The notes under the pieces were generated by a model. It did not search any database and was not told where the DNA came from. It saw only the letters and a program-made list of their open reading frames with translations. A stretch of 64,000 nt of DNA from Tropicimonas marinistellae. GTDB lineage: Bacteria > Pseudomonadota > Alphaproteobacteria > Rhodobacterales > Rhodobacteraceae. Shown here in pieces: positions 17,931 to 26,239 of the stretch. Location: the NCBI RefSeq assembly GCF_001509585.1, contig NZ_LNCI01000007.1:248001-312000 (forward strand), read 5' to 3'. A program made the translations under genes and the position numbers. How positions within the stretch are numbered: the stretch's first letter is position 1; the number at the start of each line of letters is the position of its first letter.

Positions 17931-18808
17931 CCCTTCACCGCTCCCGCGGTCAGGCCGCTGACGATCTGGCGCTGGAAGAAGATGATCAACACAATCAGCG
18001 GCACCGTGGCCGAGACAACCGCAGCAACAGCGAACATCACGTTGCCCTGCACCTGTGTGGAGCCCAGGAAACTGGCGATCTTGGGGATCATGGTCTCGTT
18101 CTCCTGGCTGAGCAGCATCCGAGTGACGGTGAAGTCGTTGTAGGCCAGCAGAAAGCTGAAAAGGCCGGTGGTGATCACACCGGGCCACATCACCGGAATG
18201 ATGACATGGCGGAAGGCCTGGAACCGCGTGCAGCCATCGACCATGGCGCTTTCATCCAGATCCTTGGGGATGTTCAGAAAGAAGGAGTGCAGCATCCACA
18301 GCGTGAATGGCTGGTTGATCGCCACCAGGACGATGATCGTCGTCGGCAGAATCCCCCAAATGTTCCATTCGAAGAACGGCAGCAGGTAGCCCGAGACAAG
18401 TGTGATATGCGGCATTGCTCGGAAAACGAGCGCCGCCATCAGAAGCCAGAAGGCGTATTTGTAGCCTGATCGCGCCAGTGCGTAGCCACCGAGCGTGCCG
18501 AAGGTCAGCGAGATCGTGACCGTGAAAAAGACGACGATGGAAGTGTTCAAAACGGCCCGCCAGAATTCCTCCTGCACCCAGGCGCCGTAGTAGCCAGCAG
18601 TGGTGAAGGCGCTGCCGGTCTCGGCAATCGTGTTGGTGCCGATGAGCGCGTTCGTCCAGTCCGCCTTCGAGAAGAAGTCGCCCTGCACCTTGAACGATCC
18701 CCAGGCCGTCCAGAGGAAGGGAAAGGAGGCGATGATCACCCAAATGATCACGAATGCCACCGAAAGGATCGTAAGCGGGGTGATCCGGGATTGTGCCTTG
18801 GTCGCCAT
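17927..18808 (-). CDS. Carbohydrate-type ABC transporter permease (MalG/UgpE-like)
   Basis: Inner-membrane permease of 293 residues with about six transmembrane segments. The cytoplasmic EAA loop that docks the ATPase is DESAMVDGCTRFQAFRHVIIPVMWPG at about residues 190-215. It ends in the typical QRQIVSGLTAGAVKG tail of MalG-like proteins. AGGGGAAG precedes the ATG. It forms a heterodimer with the permease at 18819-19850, with the binding protein at 19916-21157 and the ATPase at 21256-22308. The substrate is presumably the compound degraded by the downstream enzymes. Confidence 0.9.
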   Translation of the reverse strand: MATKAQSRITPLTILSVAFVIIWVIIASFPFLWTAWGSFKVQGDFFSKADWTNALIGTNTIAETGSAFTTAGYYGAWVQEEFWRAVLNTSIVVFFTVTISLTFGTLGGYALARSGYKYAFWLLMAALVFRAMPHITLVSGYLLPFFEWNIWGILPTTIIVLVAINQPFTLWMLHSFFLNIPKDLDESAMVDGCTRFQAFRHVIIPVMWPGVITTGLFSFLLAYNDFTVTRMLLSQENETMIPKIASFLGSTQVQGNVMFAVAAVVSATVPLIVLIIFFQRQIVSGLTAGAVKG

Positions 18809-18818
18809 GATCTTCCCC

Positions 18819-19850
18819 TCAGACGGATTTGCGGTTGAAGTCGCGCCACGTGCGGATCAGCACCGGCGTCAGCAGGAATGCCACCCCAATGATCGTCAGC
18901 AGGGAAGTCGCACCAGCGGAGCCGTAGAGTGGGTTCCCGGCCGCAATGAGGTCGTTGTAGATGATCCAACTGAGAGAGCGCGCATGCGCCTCGGCCTGGA
19001 AGGAGATGATCGGCTCGAAGACCCTGAAATTGTCCATCAGCTGGATCAGCGTGATGAAAACAACCAGCGGCATGAGGTGCGGTACAACCACGTGGATCAT
19101 GCGCTGCCACTTTGTGGCGCCGTCGATCATCGCCGCTTCCATCGTGTCATGCGGCACGGTCTGAAGCCCGGCGTAGAAGACGATGAAACTAAACGGGAGC
19201 GATGACCAAATGCCGTATACGATCAGCATCACCCAGTTGAGCGAGGTGGTGGCCTTGAGACTGAGGCTCGGATCGTTGAAGAGTCTTTGCAGCAAGGCGC
19301 CGATGACGCCATCCGCATCCACCATCCAGAACAGGATGAGCGCGCCGACTAGCGGCGTCACGATCATGGGCAGGAGCGAGATGAAGATCGTCGGTCCCTT
19401 GAACAGCCGAGGCAGGTTGTTCACCCCGACCGCGATGGCAAGGCCCAGGACAATCACGAATGGTGTCACCACGAAAGTGTAGGTCAGTGTGAATGCGAGC
19501 GCCCAGTAGAACGGCAGGTTGAGCAGTTCGTTGAAGAAGTCACCGAGACTCTCGGTCGTCCGCCAAGCCTCGCCGATTTCGGAGAACGCCAGATGCGCGC
19601 GGTTGGTATAGGTGCCAAGCCCGTTGAAACGCCCCAACGGCTGCTCGGATCGGAGCGCTGCAGTGGCCTCGGTGTCTATCGTAGTCGTCTCATCGCAGCC
19701 AAAGGGGCCACAGCTTTCGGTGACGACAAGCACTTGCTCGTGCTCGATATAGAGCGACTGAACGGCAACCGAGACGATAGGCAGTGCGATGAAAAGCACC
19801 ATCGCGGATAGCGTCGGCAGGATAAACCAGAAGAAGGTACGGTGTTTCAT
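18819..19850 (-). CDS. Carbohydrate-type ABC transporter permease (MalF/UgpA-like)
   Basis: Inner-membrane permease of 343 residues. A first transmembrane helix (about 7-30) is followed by a sizeable periplasmic segment (about 35-105) containing CGPFGCDETTTID, whose two Cys could form a disulfide. The main helical domain then carries the EAA loop EAAMIDGATKWQRMIHVVVPHLMP. The periplasmic insertion between helices 1 and 2 is reminiscent of MalF's P2 loop but shorter. It lies 10 nt upstream of the partner permease. Confidence 0.9.
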   Translation of the reverse strand: MKHRTFFWFILPTLSAMVLFIALPIVSVAVQSLYIEHEQVLVVTESCGPFGCDETTTIDTEATAALRSEQPLGRFNGLGTYTNRAHLAFSEIGEAWRTTESLGDFFNELLNLPFYWALAFTLTYTFVVTPFVIVLGLAIAVGVNNLPRLFKGPTIFISLLPMIVTPLVGALILFWMVDADGVIGALLQRLFNDPSLSLKATTSLNWVMLIVYGIWSSLPFSFIVFYAGLQTVPHDTMEAAMIDGATKWQRMIHVVVPHLMPLVVFITLIQLMDNFRVFEPIISFQAEAHARSLSWIIYNDLIAAGNPLYGSAGATSLLTIIGVAFLLTPVLIRTWRDFNRKSV

Positions 19851-19881
19851 CGCTCAGGGTCTCGGATCTGGGATCGAGGTG

Positions 19882-19908
19882 CCGGGGGCCTGCGATGCAA
19901 GCCCCCGG
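19882..19908 (-). other. Intercistronic hairpin after the binding-protein gene
   Basis: A perfect 8-bp GC stem (CCGGGGGC 19882-19889 with GCCCCCGG 19901-19908) has an 11-nt loop. It sits 8 nt after the binding-protein stop and 32 nt before the permease start. Such elements commonly protect the upstream mRNA, so that more binding protein than permease is made. No T tract is present. Confidence 0.6.
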
Positions 19909-19915
19909 GAGGGCT

Positions 19916-21157
19916 TTACTGAAGGAATCCGGCTTCCTTTGCCGAGGTGACGTAGGCCGCTTCAATGTCCGCCAACGTCTGTTCTGCCGTTTCGTCTCCC
20001 TTGAGGAAGTCGGCCAGTTCGGCGCTCGCCGCGTTGTGCATCAGATTGATGTAGGGGATCATCGGGTAAATCTTCGCCCCTCCTTGAGCCGTCGCTGCGA
20101 CGCCTTCCGCTGCGGGACCAGGCTTGAAACCCTCGATCAGCCAGATCGCGTCATCGTTGTGTTCTGCAACCATGTCAGCGGTGAGCGCCCCTGCCAAAGC
20201 TGCAAAGGTCGCCTCGGCCTCCTCATCCGAAATGTTCTGAGCGATGGTGATACCGTCCCACCACAAGGTCGCCGCTGGGATGGAACCGCCGGCCACTGTC
20301 GGCGCGGAGGCGAGTACCGTCGACCCGGTCACCTCCGGGCTGGAGCCCTGATCGTCGAGAATGTCGCCGCCACGCGAGCCCCACATGATCCCAAGCGCGG
20401 CCTGACCGGCTTCCCAGAGGCCCTGGGTTTCGTTCGACGCATGGCTCAGGTAATCGGGGTGGGCATACTCGGTCAGAGACTTGATCGAGTTGAGTGCTGC
20501 AACACCGGTTTCGTTGTTGACGTTCGGGTCGGCGGTGCCGGGTTTGAATAGCTCGCCACCATGCGCGAAATAGAACAGGTTGAACAGCTCGCCCATGTTC
20601 CACCCGCTCGCATTCATCACGATCGGGTGCTCCATGATTCCAGCGGCGCGGATTTTCTCGGCGGCCGCTACAACCTCCTCGACGGTCGCCGGAATGCCGT
20701 CGACACCGGCTTGTTCGAGGATATCGGAGCGCGCGTAGAGGTGCTGCGAATTGGCCATGAACGCGACGGCCATCACCTTGCCATCGACCGTGATGAGTTG
20801 GTTGGGCTTCAGGCTTGCGCCGTATTTCTCGATCAGATCGTCAAGCGGGCGCACAAGCCCGTCATTCATCTGTTGTGTGAGCGTCGAGTTCGCAACGATG
20901 ACAGACGTGTATTGTGCGGGGTTCGGCGTCTGGGCTTGATTCATCATGTCGCGCGTGTCGTCGCGCAGTGTGATGGTGAACTCGTTCGCCGCGCCGCCAC
21001 AGTTCGCCTCGGCGGTCGCCGTGACCGCCTGGATCGCCGGAAAGTCGCTGCCAAGGACGCGGATCGACTGGCCTTCCGGGCCACATTCCGCGGCAAAGGC
21101 GGCTGAACCCATCAACCCGACAAGCGCGCCCGCGATGGTGGCATTCTTCAGAAGCAT
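19916..21157 (-). CDS. ABC transporter substrate-binding protein, carbohydrate type
   Basis: Periplasmic binding protein of 413 residues. The signal peptide covers about residues 1-22 (MLLKNATIAGALVGLMG, then SAAFA before AECGPEG). The mature protein belongs to the extracellular solute-binding family 1 (NSTLTQQMNDGLVRPLDDLIEKYG, then a GWNMGELFNLFYFAHGGELF segment lining the cleft). ATG 21157 follows AGGGAGAA; the open frame upstream is not signal-peptide-like. Three cysteines occur early in the mature chain. It is the receptor for the uptake system feeding the SnoaL/HisD operon. Confidence 0.9.
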   Translation of the reverse strand: MLLKNATIAGALVGLMGSAAFAAECGPEGQSIRVLGSDFPAIQAVTATAEANCGGAANEFTITLRDDTRDMMNQAQTPNPAQYTSVIVANSTLTQQMNDGLVRPLDDLIEKYGASLKPNQLITVDGKVMAVAFMANSQHLYARSDILEQAGVDGIPATVEEVVAAAEKIRAAGIMEHPIVMNASGWNMGELFNLFYFAHGGELFKPGTADPNVNNETGVAALNSIKSLTEYAHPDYLSHASNETQGLWEAGQAALGIMWGSRGGDILDDQGSSPEVTGSTVLASAPTVAGGSIPAATLWWDGITIAQNISDEEAEATFAALAGALTADMVAEHNDDAIWLIEGFKPGPAAEGVAATAQGGAKIYPMIPYINLMHNAASAELADFLKGDETAEQTLADIEAAYVTSAKEAGFLQ

Positions 21158-21255
21158 ATCATTCTCCCTGTTTCTTTCTGATCGAGGATGCGCCTTGCAA
21201 TCGCGCATCCAGGTTGTTCCTCCGGCCGGCCTTGCGCCGGAGGTATCTCGCGATC

Positions 21256-22308
21256 TCACGCCTCAATTCTCTGTCCGGTTTCGCCGTCGAACAGATGGCA
21301 GATCTCTTTCGGAACGGAGAGCGACACCTGATCATCGATCTCGGCCCGGAAATCCTTGGGCCCGCGCACAGCGACCAGTTCGCGACCGATCCGGACCGTT
21401 ACCATCGTGGCATCGCCCAGAAGTTCCAGCGTGTAGATCGGCGCCGTGATTTCGTGGTGATCGGCATCGCCAAGCCCGGCGTCTTCTGCTCGAAAACCCA
21501 AGATCACTTTGCCGTCGGGCGCGTTGAATCCCGCGATCTCCACATGTTCGGCGTGGAATGTGCCGCCCTTGAGTTCGCCATCCATCAGGTTCATCGCCGG
21601 ATTGCCGATGAAGCTGGCAACAAAAGTGTTGGCGGGGGTGTCATAGATGTCGGTCGGCGTGCCGACCTGCTGCACCACGCCCTTTTTCATGACCACCACG
21701 CGGTCGGCCAGCGTCATCGCTTCGATCTGGTCATGGGTCACGTAGACGGTGGTGACCTGCAACTCGTGGCTCAGGTTCTTGATCTGGGCGCGCGTCGACA
21801 CTCGCAACTTGGCATCGAGGTTGGAGAGCGGTTCGTCCATAAGGAACACATTCGGCTCCCGCACGATGGCACGAGCAAGTGCCACACGTTGACGTTGACC
21901 GCCGGAGAGTTCGGCAGGCTTGCGATGCAGGAAGTCATCCAGCTCGACCATCGCCGAGGCGCGCCGCACCTTCTCGTCGTGACTTTTGGGATCAATTCCG
22001 CGCACCTTCAGAGGAAAGCGGATATTGTCGTAGACGTTCATGTTCGGGTAGAGCGCGTAACTCTGGAACACCATGGCCACGTCACGGTCCTTGGGTTCGA
22101 GCTCGTTGACCCGTTTACCATCGACCAGAATGTCGCCCTCGGTCGGATCCTCCAGCCCGGCAATCATTCGCATTGTTGTGGTCTTGCCGCAGCCCGATGG
22201 GCCTAGCAGAACCAGGAACTCCCGGTCCGGAATTGTCAGGTCGAAGTTGTCGACGCCGACAAAGCTGCCCCAGCGTTTTGATATGTTTCGAAGCTGGATC
22301 TCGGCCAT
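21256..22308 (-). CDS. ABC transporter ATPase (MsmK/UgpC-like)
   Basis: Cytoplasmic ATPase of 350 residues. Walker A GPSGCGKTT is at about 36-44, followed by the Q-loop (VFQSYALYPNMNV), the signature LSGGQRQRVALARA, and Walker B with the D-loop (VFLMDEPLSNLDAKLR). A C-terminal TOBE/MalK-like domain covers about 240-340. GGGGAG precedes the ATG. It is the first gene of the long minus-strand operon, starting 116 nt from the divergent SnoaL-like gene across the palindrome at 22384. Of the transporter genes, only the ATPase precedes the binding-protein gene. Confidence 0.92.
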   Translation of the reverse strand: MAEIQLRNISKRWGSFVGVDNFDLTIPDREFLVLLGPSGCGKTTTMRMIAGLEDPTEGDILVDGKRVNELEPKDRDVAMVFQSYALYPNMNVYDNIRFPLKVRGIDPKSHDEKVRRASAMVELDDFLHRKPAELSGGQRQRVALARAIVREPNVFLMDEPLSNLDAKLRVSTRAQIKNLSHELQVTTVYVTHDQIEAMTLADRVVVMKKGVVQQVGTPTDIYDTPANTFVASFIGNPAMNLMDGELKGGTFHAEHVEIAGFNAPDGKVILGFRAEDAGLGDADHHEITAPIYTLELLGDATMVTVRIGRELVAVRGPKDFRAEIDDQVSLSVPKEICHLFDGETGQRIEA

Positions 22309-22383
22309 GCGGCAATCTCCCCGTGCGCTCTTGCATACGCTTTCAACAAGGGTAGACGCGCTTGCGACAATCTGGCAAGAATT

Positions 22384-22401
22384 TTTGCATACCTATGCAA
22401 A
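22384..22401. promoter_or_regulatory. Perfect palindrome between divergent units (candidate LacI operator)
   Basis: TTTGCATACCTATGCAAA is an 8-bp inverted repeat around CC, 23 nt upstream of the plus-strand SnoaL-like start and 75 nt upstream of the ATPase start. A half-site TTGCATA recurs at 22331-22337. A single site could control both promoters. The LacI-type protein at 12096-13124 is the obvious candidate ligand, although the centre is CC rather than CG. Confidence 0.65.
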
Positions 22402-22424
22402 TATTCCTCGAGGAGATCCGTCAG

Positions 22425-23441
22425 ATGGCTGATTTTAAGAAGGAAAAAGGTGTAGTTCGTGCGTTCCACGCTGCGCTGGATACGGCCGAGAGCGCCGCAG
22501 TCACCGGAATCATCGCGAGTTTCACAGGCCCGCGAATCCTTTGGCGCGGGTACCATCCATTCGGCGAATTGCATGGGGCGGAGGCGATATCAGAGCGATT
22601 CTGGAAGCCACTAAAGAGCAGCCTGACCCGCCTGCAGCGGCGCGACGACATCTTCTTTGCCGGCCGCAACGAAATCGATGGTTTCCAAAGCGTCTGGGTC
22701 GTCTCCATGGGGCATCTCATGGGGCTGTTTGATGCTCCGTGGCTGGGCATCCCATCGACCGGCAAGATGGCATTCCTGCGCTATTGCAGCTTCCACCGGA
22801 TCGAGGACGGCAAGATCGCTGAAACGGCAATGTACTTCGACATCCCGCACCTGATGATGCAGGCCGGGCTCCAGCCCTTTCCGCCGCAAACCGCTGCACA
22901 TCTGGTCCAGCCCGGACCGATGACTCATGACGGGCTGCTCTTTGACTCGCAGCCGGTGTCGGAGGGCAAGGCCACGCTTGCGGCGATAAATGCAATGATC
23001 TCGGATCTGGGGCAGTGGGACTTGGACCTTCCACTTGAGGAGGAACTGGCGCGAACTTGGCACGACGACATGATCTGGTGGGGTCCGGCCGGGATCGGGT
23101 CCACTTACACGATCGAGCGATACGCCAGGCAGCATTCTGAACCGTTTCGGGCCGGGTTCACCGAGCGTTCGAAAACCCGCCACGTCGCGCGACTGGCCGA
23201 GGGCCACTATGGCGGGTTCTTTGGATGGCCCAACTTCACCGCCCGTCCTACGGGTGGTTTCATGGGGATGCCGGCCACCGCAAAGCCCGGGGAGTTCCGC
23301 GTGATCGACATCTATCGTCGCGCCGGGGACAAGCTTGCCGAGAACTGGATTTTCATCGACCTTCTGCACTTCTGGAAGCAGCAAGGTCTTGATGTACTCG
23401 CTCGAATGGGCACTCAGAACGGCCGAGTCGATCATTCGTAA
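22425..23441 (+). CDS. SnoaL-like (NTF2-fold) protein, double domain, divergent gene
   Basis: Protein of 338 residues with two SnoaL-like domains. The N-terminal one has YHPFGELHGAEAISERFW and FDIPHLMMQAGL; the C-terminal one has WWGPAGIGSTYTIERYARQ and ends with LAENWIFIDLLHFWKQQGLDVL. These match the equivalents in the minus-strand paralogues. ATG 22425 follows CGAGGAG; the upstream TTG-started extension crosses the palindrome and is rejected. It is the only gene of the set transcribed rightwards, which suggests a need for separate or earlier expression, although the shared operator region implies co-regulation. Confidence 0.82.
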   Translation: MADFKKEKGVVRAFHAALDTAESAAVTGIIASFTGPRILWRGYHPFGELHGAEAISERFWKPLKSSLTRLQRRDDIFFAGRNEIDGFQSVWVVSMGHLMGLFDAPWLGIPSTGKMAFLRYCSFHRIEDGKIAETAMYFDIPHLMMQAGLQPFPPQTAAHLVQPGPMTHDGLLFDSQPVSEGKATLAAINAMISDLGQWDLDLPLEEELARTWHDDMIWWGPAGIGSTYTIERYARQHSEPFRAGFTERSKTRHVARLAEGHYGGFFGWPNFTARPTGGFMGMPATAKPGEFRVIDIYRRAGDKLAENWIFIDLLHFWKQQGLDVLARMGTQNGRVDHS

Positions 23442-24436
23442 GACGCGTTGTTCAGCCCCATTTCAATGGGCGGATCGATCTACGACTTATCCCGCACGGA
23501 AAATCCGGCGCCAGACGCTGGCGACGAGATGAAGAAGAACACCACTACAAAGATCAACACGGTGTAGAAACCGGCAGCATCTGCTCGCGCGAAAGCCGCC
23601 TGAGCGCCGCCAGTTGGTAGCCGAAACAACACGGGCGTGATCACGGGCGGGTGGCGACGTCCGCCTCTTTTCTGTCGGGCCGAGTTGGTGGCCCGCTCTG
23701 TGGGCGGTTTGTCCAACGATCACCCGGCACTGAGAAACGTAAACCGTGCCATAACCTTTTCCGTCGGAGGAATGCGTGAGGTCACATCCGGTCATCGCAG
23801 AAATGACTCTGCAAGACCTGATCAAGCCTTTCCACTGGCATCAGCCGCACGTTGCGCGACGTGGAGTGGATCATCGGGCCGATCGGCGCGCGGTCGCGTT
23901 CACCCAGGAATCGCGGCCCGGCAAAAAAGCGTCGACCTGAAAATTCAAACTGAAACACCACCCAACGACCGCGGTGCAGGTGATTTTGACCGCTGTTCGC
24001 GGCGGACTCTCGCTCCAGACGTAGGGTTGGAAACGTGTCTTGATGTTCGGTTCACCGACCCTTCGGCTCGCGGTCTGAAGCAACCCCGGCGCATGTTCGG
24101 CGAAGGTCTTGGCGAACGATCCAAGCGATTCGGGAAATCGTGGCACATGTTCTCCCCTCTCAGACAGCGAGTGACGTTCTACCGGCTCTGCTGAAATCTG
24201 CGAGATAACGATGCATTGAGGGATATTTTCGACCATCCCTCCCGCCGCACGCGAATGAAACTGTCGCGATCGTTCGGGTGTATCCGGACCAGCCGTCCTG
24301 TTTCCGCAGACCAGCCTCGCCATCGGACTGCGCCGCGACCGGATTCCGGTTGGCCGTGACGGGCATGTTGCGCGCGCGGCGTCGTCATGCGGACGAGTGG
24401 ATTTCGGGTTTGAACCACGGTGCCGATGGCCCGGGC
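23442..24436. other. Gene-poor region between SnoaL-like and TetR genes
   Basis: About 1 kb without a convincing gene. A 78-codon minus-strand frame (23480-23716) ends in a hydrophobic stretch (FYTVLIFVVVFFF), and a 150-codon minus-strand frame covers 23871-24323. Neither has a good ribosome site, family motif or neighbour support. It may be decayed sequence at a module boundary. Confidence 0.5.
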
Positions 24437-25066
24437 CTAGTGCGCAGCGTTCCGGGTCTCGATGAGGGCGAAAACCGGCGCGCTTTCAGCAACGACCTTT
24501 GCGCGGACAGCTGAGGCGTCAAGCTCCGGACTCCGCATGAATTCGAGGAAATTCAGGTTCACATTGTTGAACAGCAAACGACCGAAGGGTTCGGTTTCGA
24601 CACCTGCACGCAGCAGGTCACGTTTCTGCATCTGTGCAAGGAACATGCAGAACTGATCACTAAGCTGTTGATCTATATCGATATAGCGGCGGCTGAACTC
24701 TGCCTCTGGGTCGAGCATCGTCCGGGCCACTGCCATCCTCCACATCTCGCGTGACGTGTACTGGAACGATAGGGTGAAATAGACCTTTGCAATTGCCGCG
24801 AAGGCCGTTTGCAGGCACCTGTGCTCGGCCCCAATCACATCGTCCACCGCTGCAATCACCGTTTCCGTTTCTGCCACCACGGTTGCCAGCAGCATATCCG
24901 CCTTGGAACCGAAGTAATTGTAGAAGGTCGTCACCGACAGTTCCGCCGCCTCGGCGATGTCCTCGATCCGAGTCGCCTCGTAGCCTTGCTCTCGAAACAT
25001 CAGCGCCGCACAATCAATGATCCTTTTTTGTGCAGCTGCCTTTTTTCTTTGCCGAAGTCCCGCCAT
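24437..25066 (-). CDS. TetR-family transcriptional regulator
   Basis: Regulator of 209 residues. The N-terminal TetR helix-turn-helix covers about residues 13-60 (KRIIDCAALMFREQGYEATRIEDIAEAAELSVTTFYNYFGSKADML, in two parts around GYEATR and TTFYNYF). A helical ligand-binding domain follows. GAGGCGG precedes ATG 25066. It is divergent from the polyamine-type transporter operon (107 nt between starts). A 7-bp inverted repeat, CAAAATA-N12-TATTTTG (25094-25119), in that spacer fits a TetR operator. It probably represses the operon until a guanidino or amine ligand appears. Confidence 0.9.
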   Translation of the reverse strand: MAGLRQRKKAAAQKRIIDCAALMFREQGYEATRIEDIAEAAELSVTTFYNYFGSKADMLLATVVAETETVIAAVDDVIGAEHRCLQTAFAAIAKVYFTLSFQYTSREMWRMAVARTMLDPEAEFSRRYIDIDQQLSDQFCMFLAQMQKRDLLRAGVETEPFGRLLFNNVNLNFLEFMRSPELDASAVRAKVVAESAPVFALIETRNAAH

Positions 25067-25093
25067 CCCGCCTCAAAAAAACTTTAGTGACTA

Positions 25094-25119
25094 CAAAATA
25101 GTATTGATTTCATATTTTG
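25094..25119. promoter_or_regulatory. Inverted repeat, candidate TetR operator
   Basis: CAAAATA (25094-25100) and TATTTTG (25113-25119) are perfect inverted copies 12 nt apart, in the AT-rich spacer between the divergent TetR and binding-protein genes. Position and symmetry suit a TetR dimer acting on both promoters. Confidence 0.5.
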
Positions 25120-25173
25120 CCGCGTCAAGCTGATTGGCATCTGAACAATGACAAACTGAAGACAGGGAACACC

Positions 25174-26232
25174 ATGCCGACACAACTCTTCGCTCCTCTC
25201 GGTGCCGCCGCGGCGCTGCTGCTTTCGACGACCAGCCTGCAGGCCGCTGGCGAGCTCAATGCCTTGATCTGGTGCGACCACGCGGATCCGGCACTTTTGG
25301 CCCCGTTCGAGGAGGCCCATGATGTGCGCGTAAACGTCAAGGAATATGAAGGCACCGCCGCCGGCGTCACCATTCTGGAGCAATCGCGCCCCGGGGATTG
25401 GGATGTGCTCGTGGTCGATGCGGTTGACGTCGGGCGCGTTGCCGCGGCGGGTTTCCTGGCGCCGCTGCCCGAAGGCACGGTCGACACCTCTTCCTACTTC
25501 CCCGACCTCGTGATGGAAGATCACAACAGCGTCGATGGCGTGACATACGCCGTGACCGAGAAGTTCGGCTACAACACGCTCGCCTACAATAAGGCCGCCG
25601 TCGATCCGGCCGACATGGAGAGCCTTGGCGCGCTGTGGTCCGGCAAGTATGACGGCAAAATCGCCATCTACGACTACTACCTGCCGGTACTCGGCCTCGT
25701 GGGGCTGCAAGCGGGCATCGACACCGCCGGTCTTGATACCGCGGCGCTGGAAACCATCAAGGAACCGCTGATGGCTCTGAAAGCGGCCTCCCGACAGGTC
25801 TCTGACGTTGTCGCCAGCCAGACCGCGCTGGCCACCGGCGAGGTGGACATTCTGATCGGCGGAGGTGAGTGGCTGACCGCGGTGCTGAATGCCGAAAACG
25901 CCGATCTCGACTGGACGATCCCGGCCGAGGGCGGGCTCCTTTGGGCGCAATCGATCGGCGTCGTCGCCGGCACCGAGCGAGAGGAACTGGCGCAGGAATT
26001 TATCCGCTACATCACCTCGCCCGACGGACAGGCGCGGCTCGCCACCTCCTCGTGCTACTGGGGCATGCCCGCCAATGCCGCCGCGGCCGATGTGCTGAGC
26101 GACGACGAGAAGGCCATTCTTCGCTGGGACGATCAGGCAGATTACCTCGCTCGCGCGCAACTCTACCCGGTACCAGACGCCGAGACCGACGCGGCGATGC
26201 AGGATCTCTGGACCGAGATGCTTCAGAACTGA
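25174..26232 (+). CDS. Spermidine/putrescine-type ABC substrate-binding protein
   Basis: Periplasmic binding protein of 352 residues, PotD/PotF class. The signal peptide covers about 1-25 (cleavage after SLQA). The mature chain begins ELNALIWCDHADPALLAPFEEAHDV, as in polyamine-binding proteins. ATG 25174 is chosen because the signal peptide starts here; the upstream frame has none. It heads an operon with two permeases, an ATPase, an MBL hydrolase and a guanidinobutyrase-like enzyme, so a guanidino acid such as 4-guanidinobutyrate, or a polyamine, is the likely ligand. Confidence 0.88.
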   Translation: MPTQLFAPLGAAAALLLSTTSLQAAGELNALIWCDHADPALLAPFEEAHDVRVNVKEYEGTAAGVTILEQSRPGDWDVLVVDAVDVGRVAAAGFLAPLPEGTVDTSSYFPDLVMEDHNSVDGVTYAVTEKFGYNTLAYNKAAVDPADMESLGALWSGKYDGKIAIYDYYLPVLGLVGLQAGIDTAGLDTAALETIKEPLMALKAASRQVSDVVASQTALATGEVDILIGGGEWLTAVLNAENADLDWTIPAEGGLLWAQSIGVVAGTEREELAQEFIRYITSPDGQARLATSSCYWGMPANAAAADVLSDDEKAILRWDDQADYLARAQLYPVPDAETDAAMQDLWTEMLQN

Positions 26233-26239
26233 ACCGGAA

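Noticed and set aside
7374-22308. Naming the long operon a dihydroxypropanesulfonate (hps) pathway
   Set aside because: Only the HisD-like gene supports it. Sulfolactate-cleaving enzymes, the TRAP transporter and other hps genes are absent, while many unrelated enzyme genes are present.
23871-24323. Minus-strand open frame of 150 codons near the TetR gene
   Set aside because: No recognisable domain, poor start signal and composition typical of non-coding high-GC DNA.
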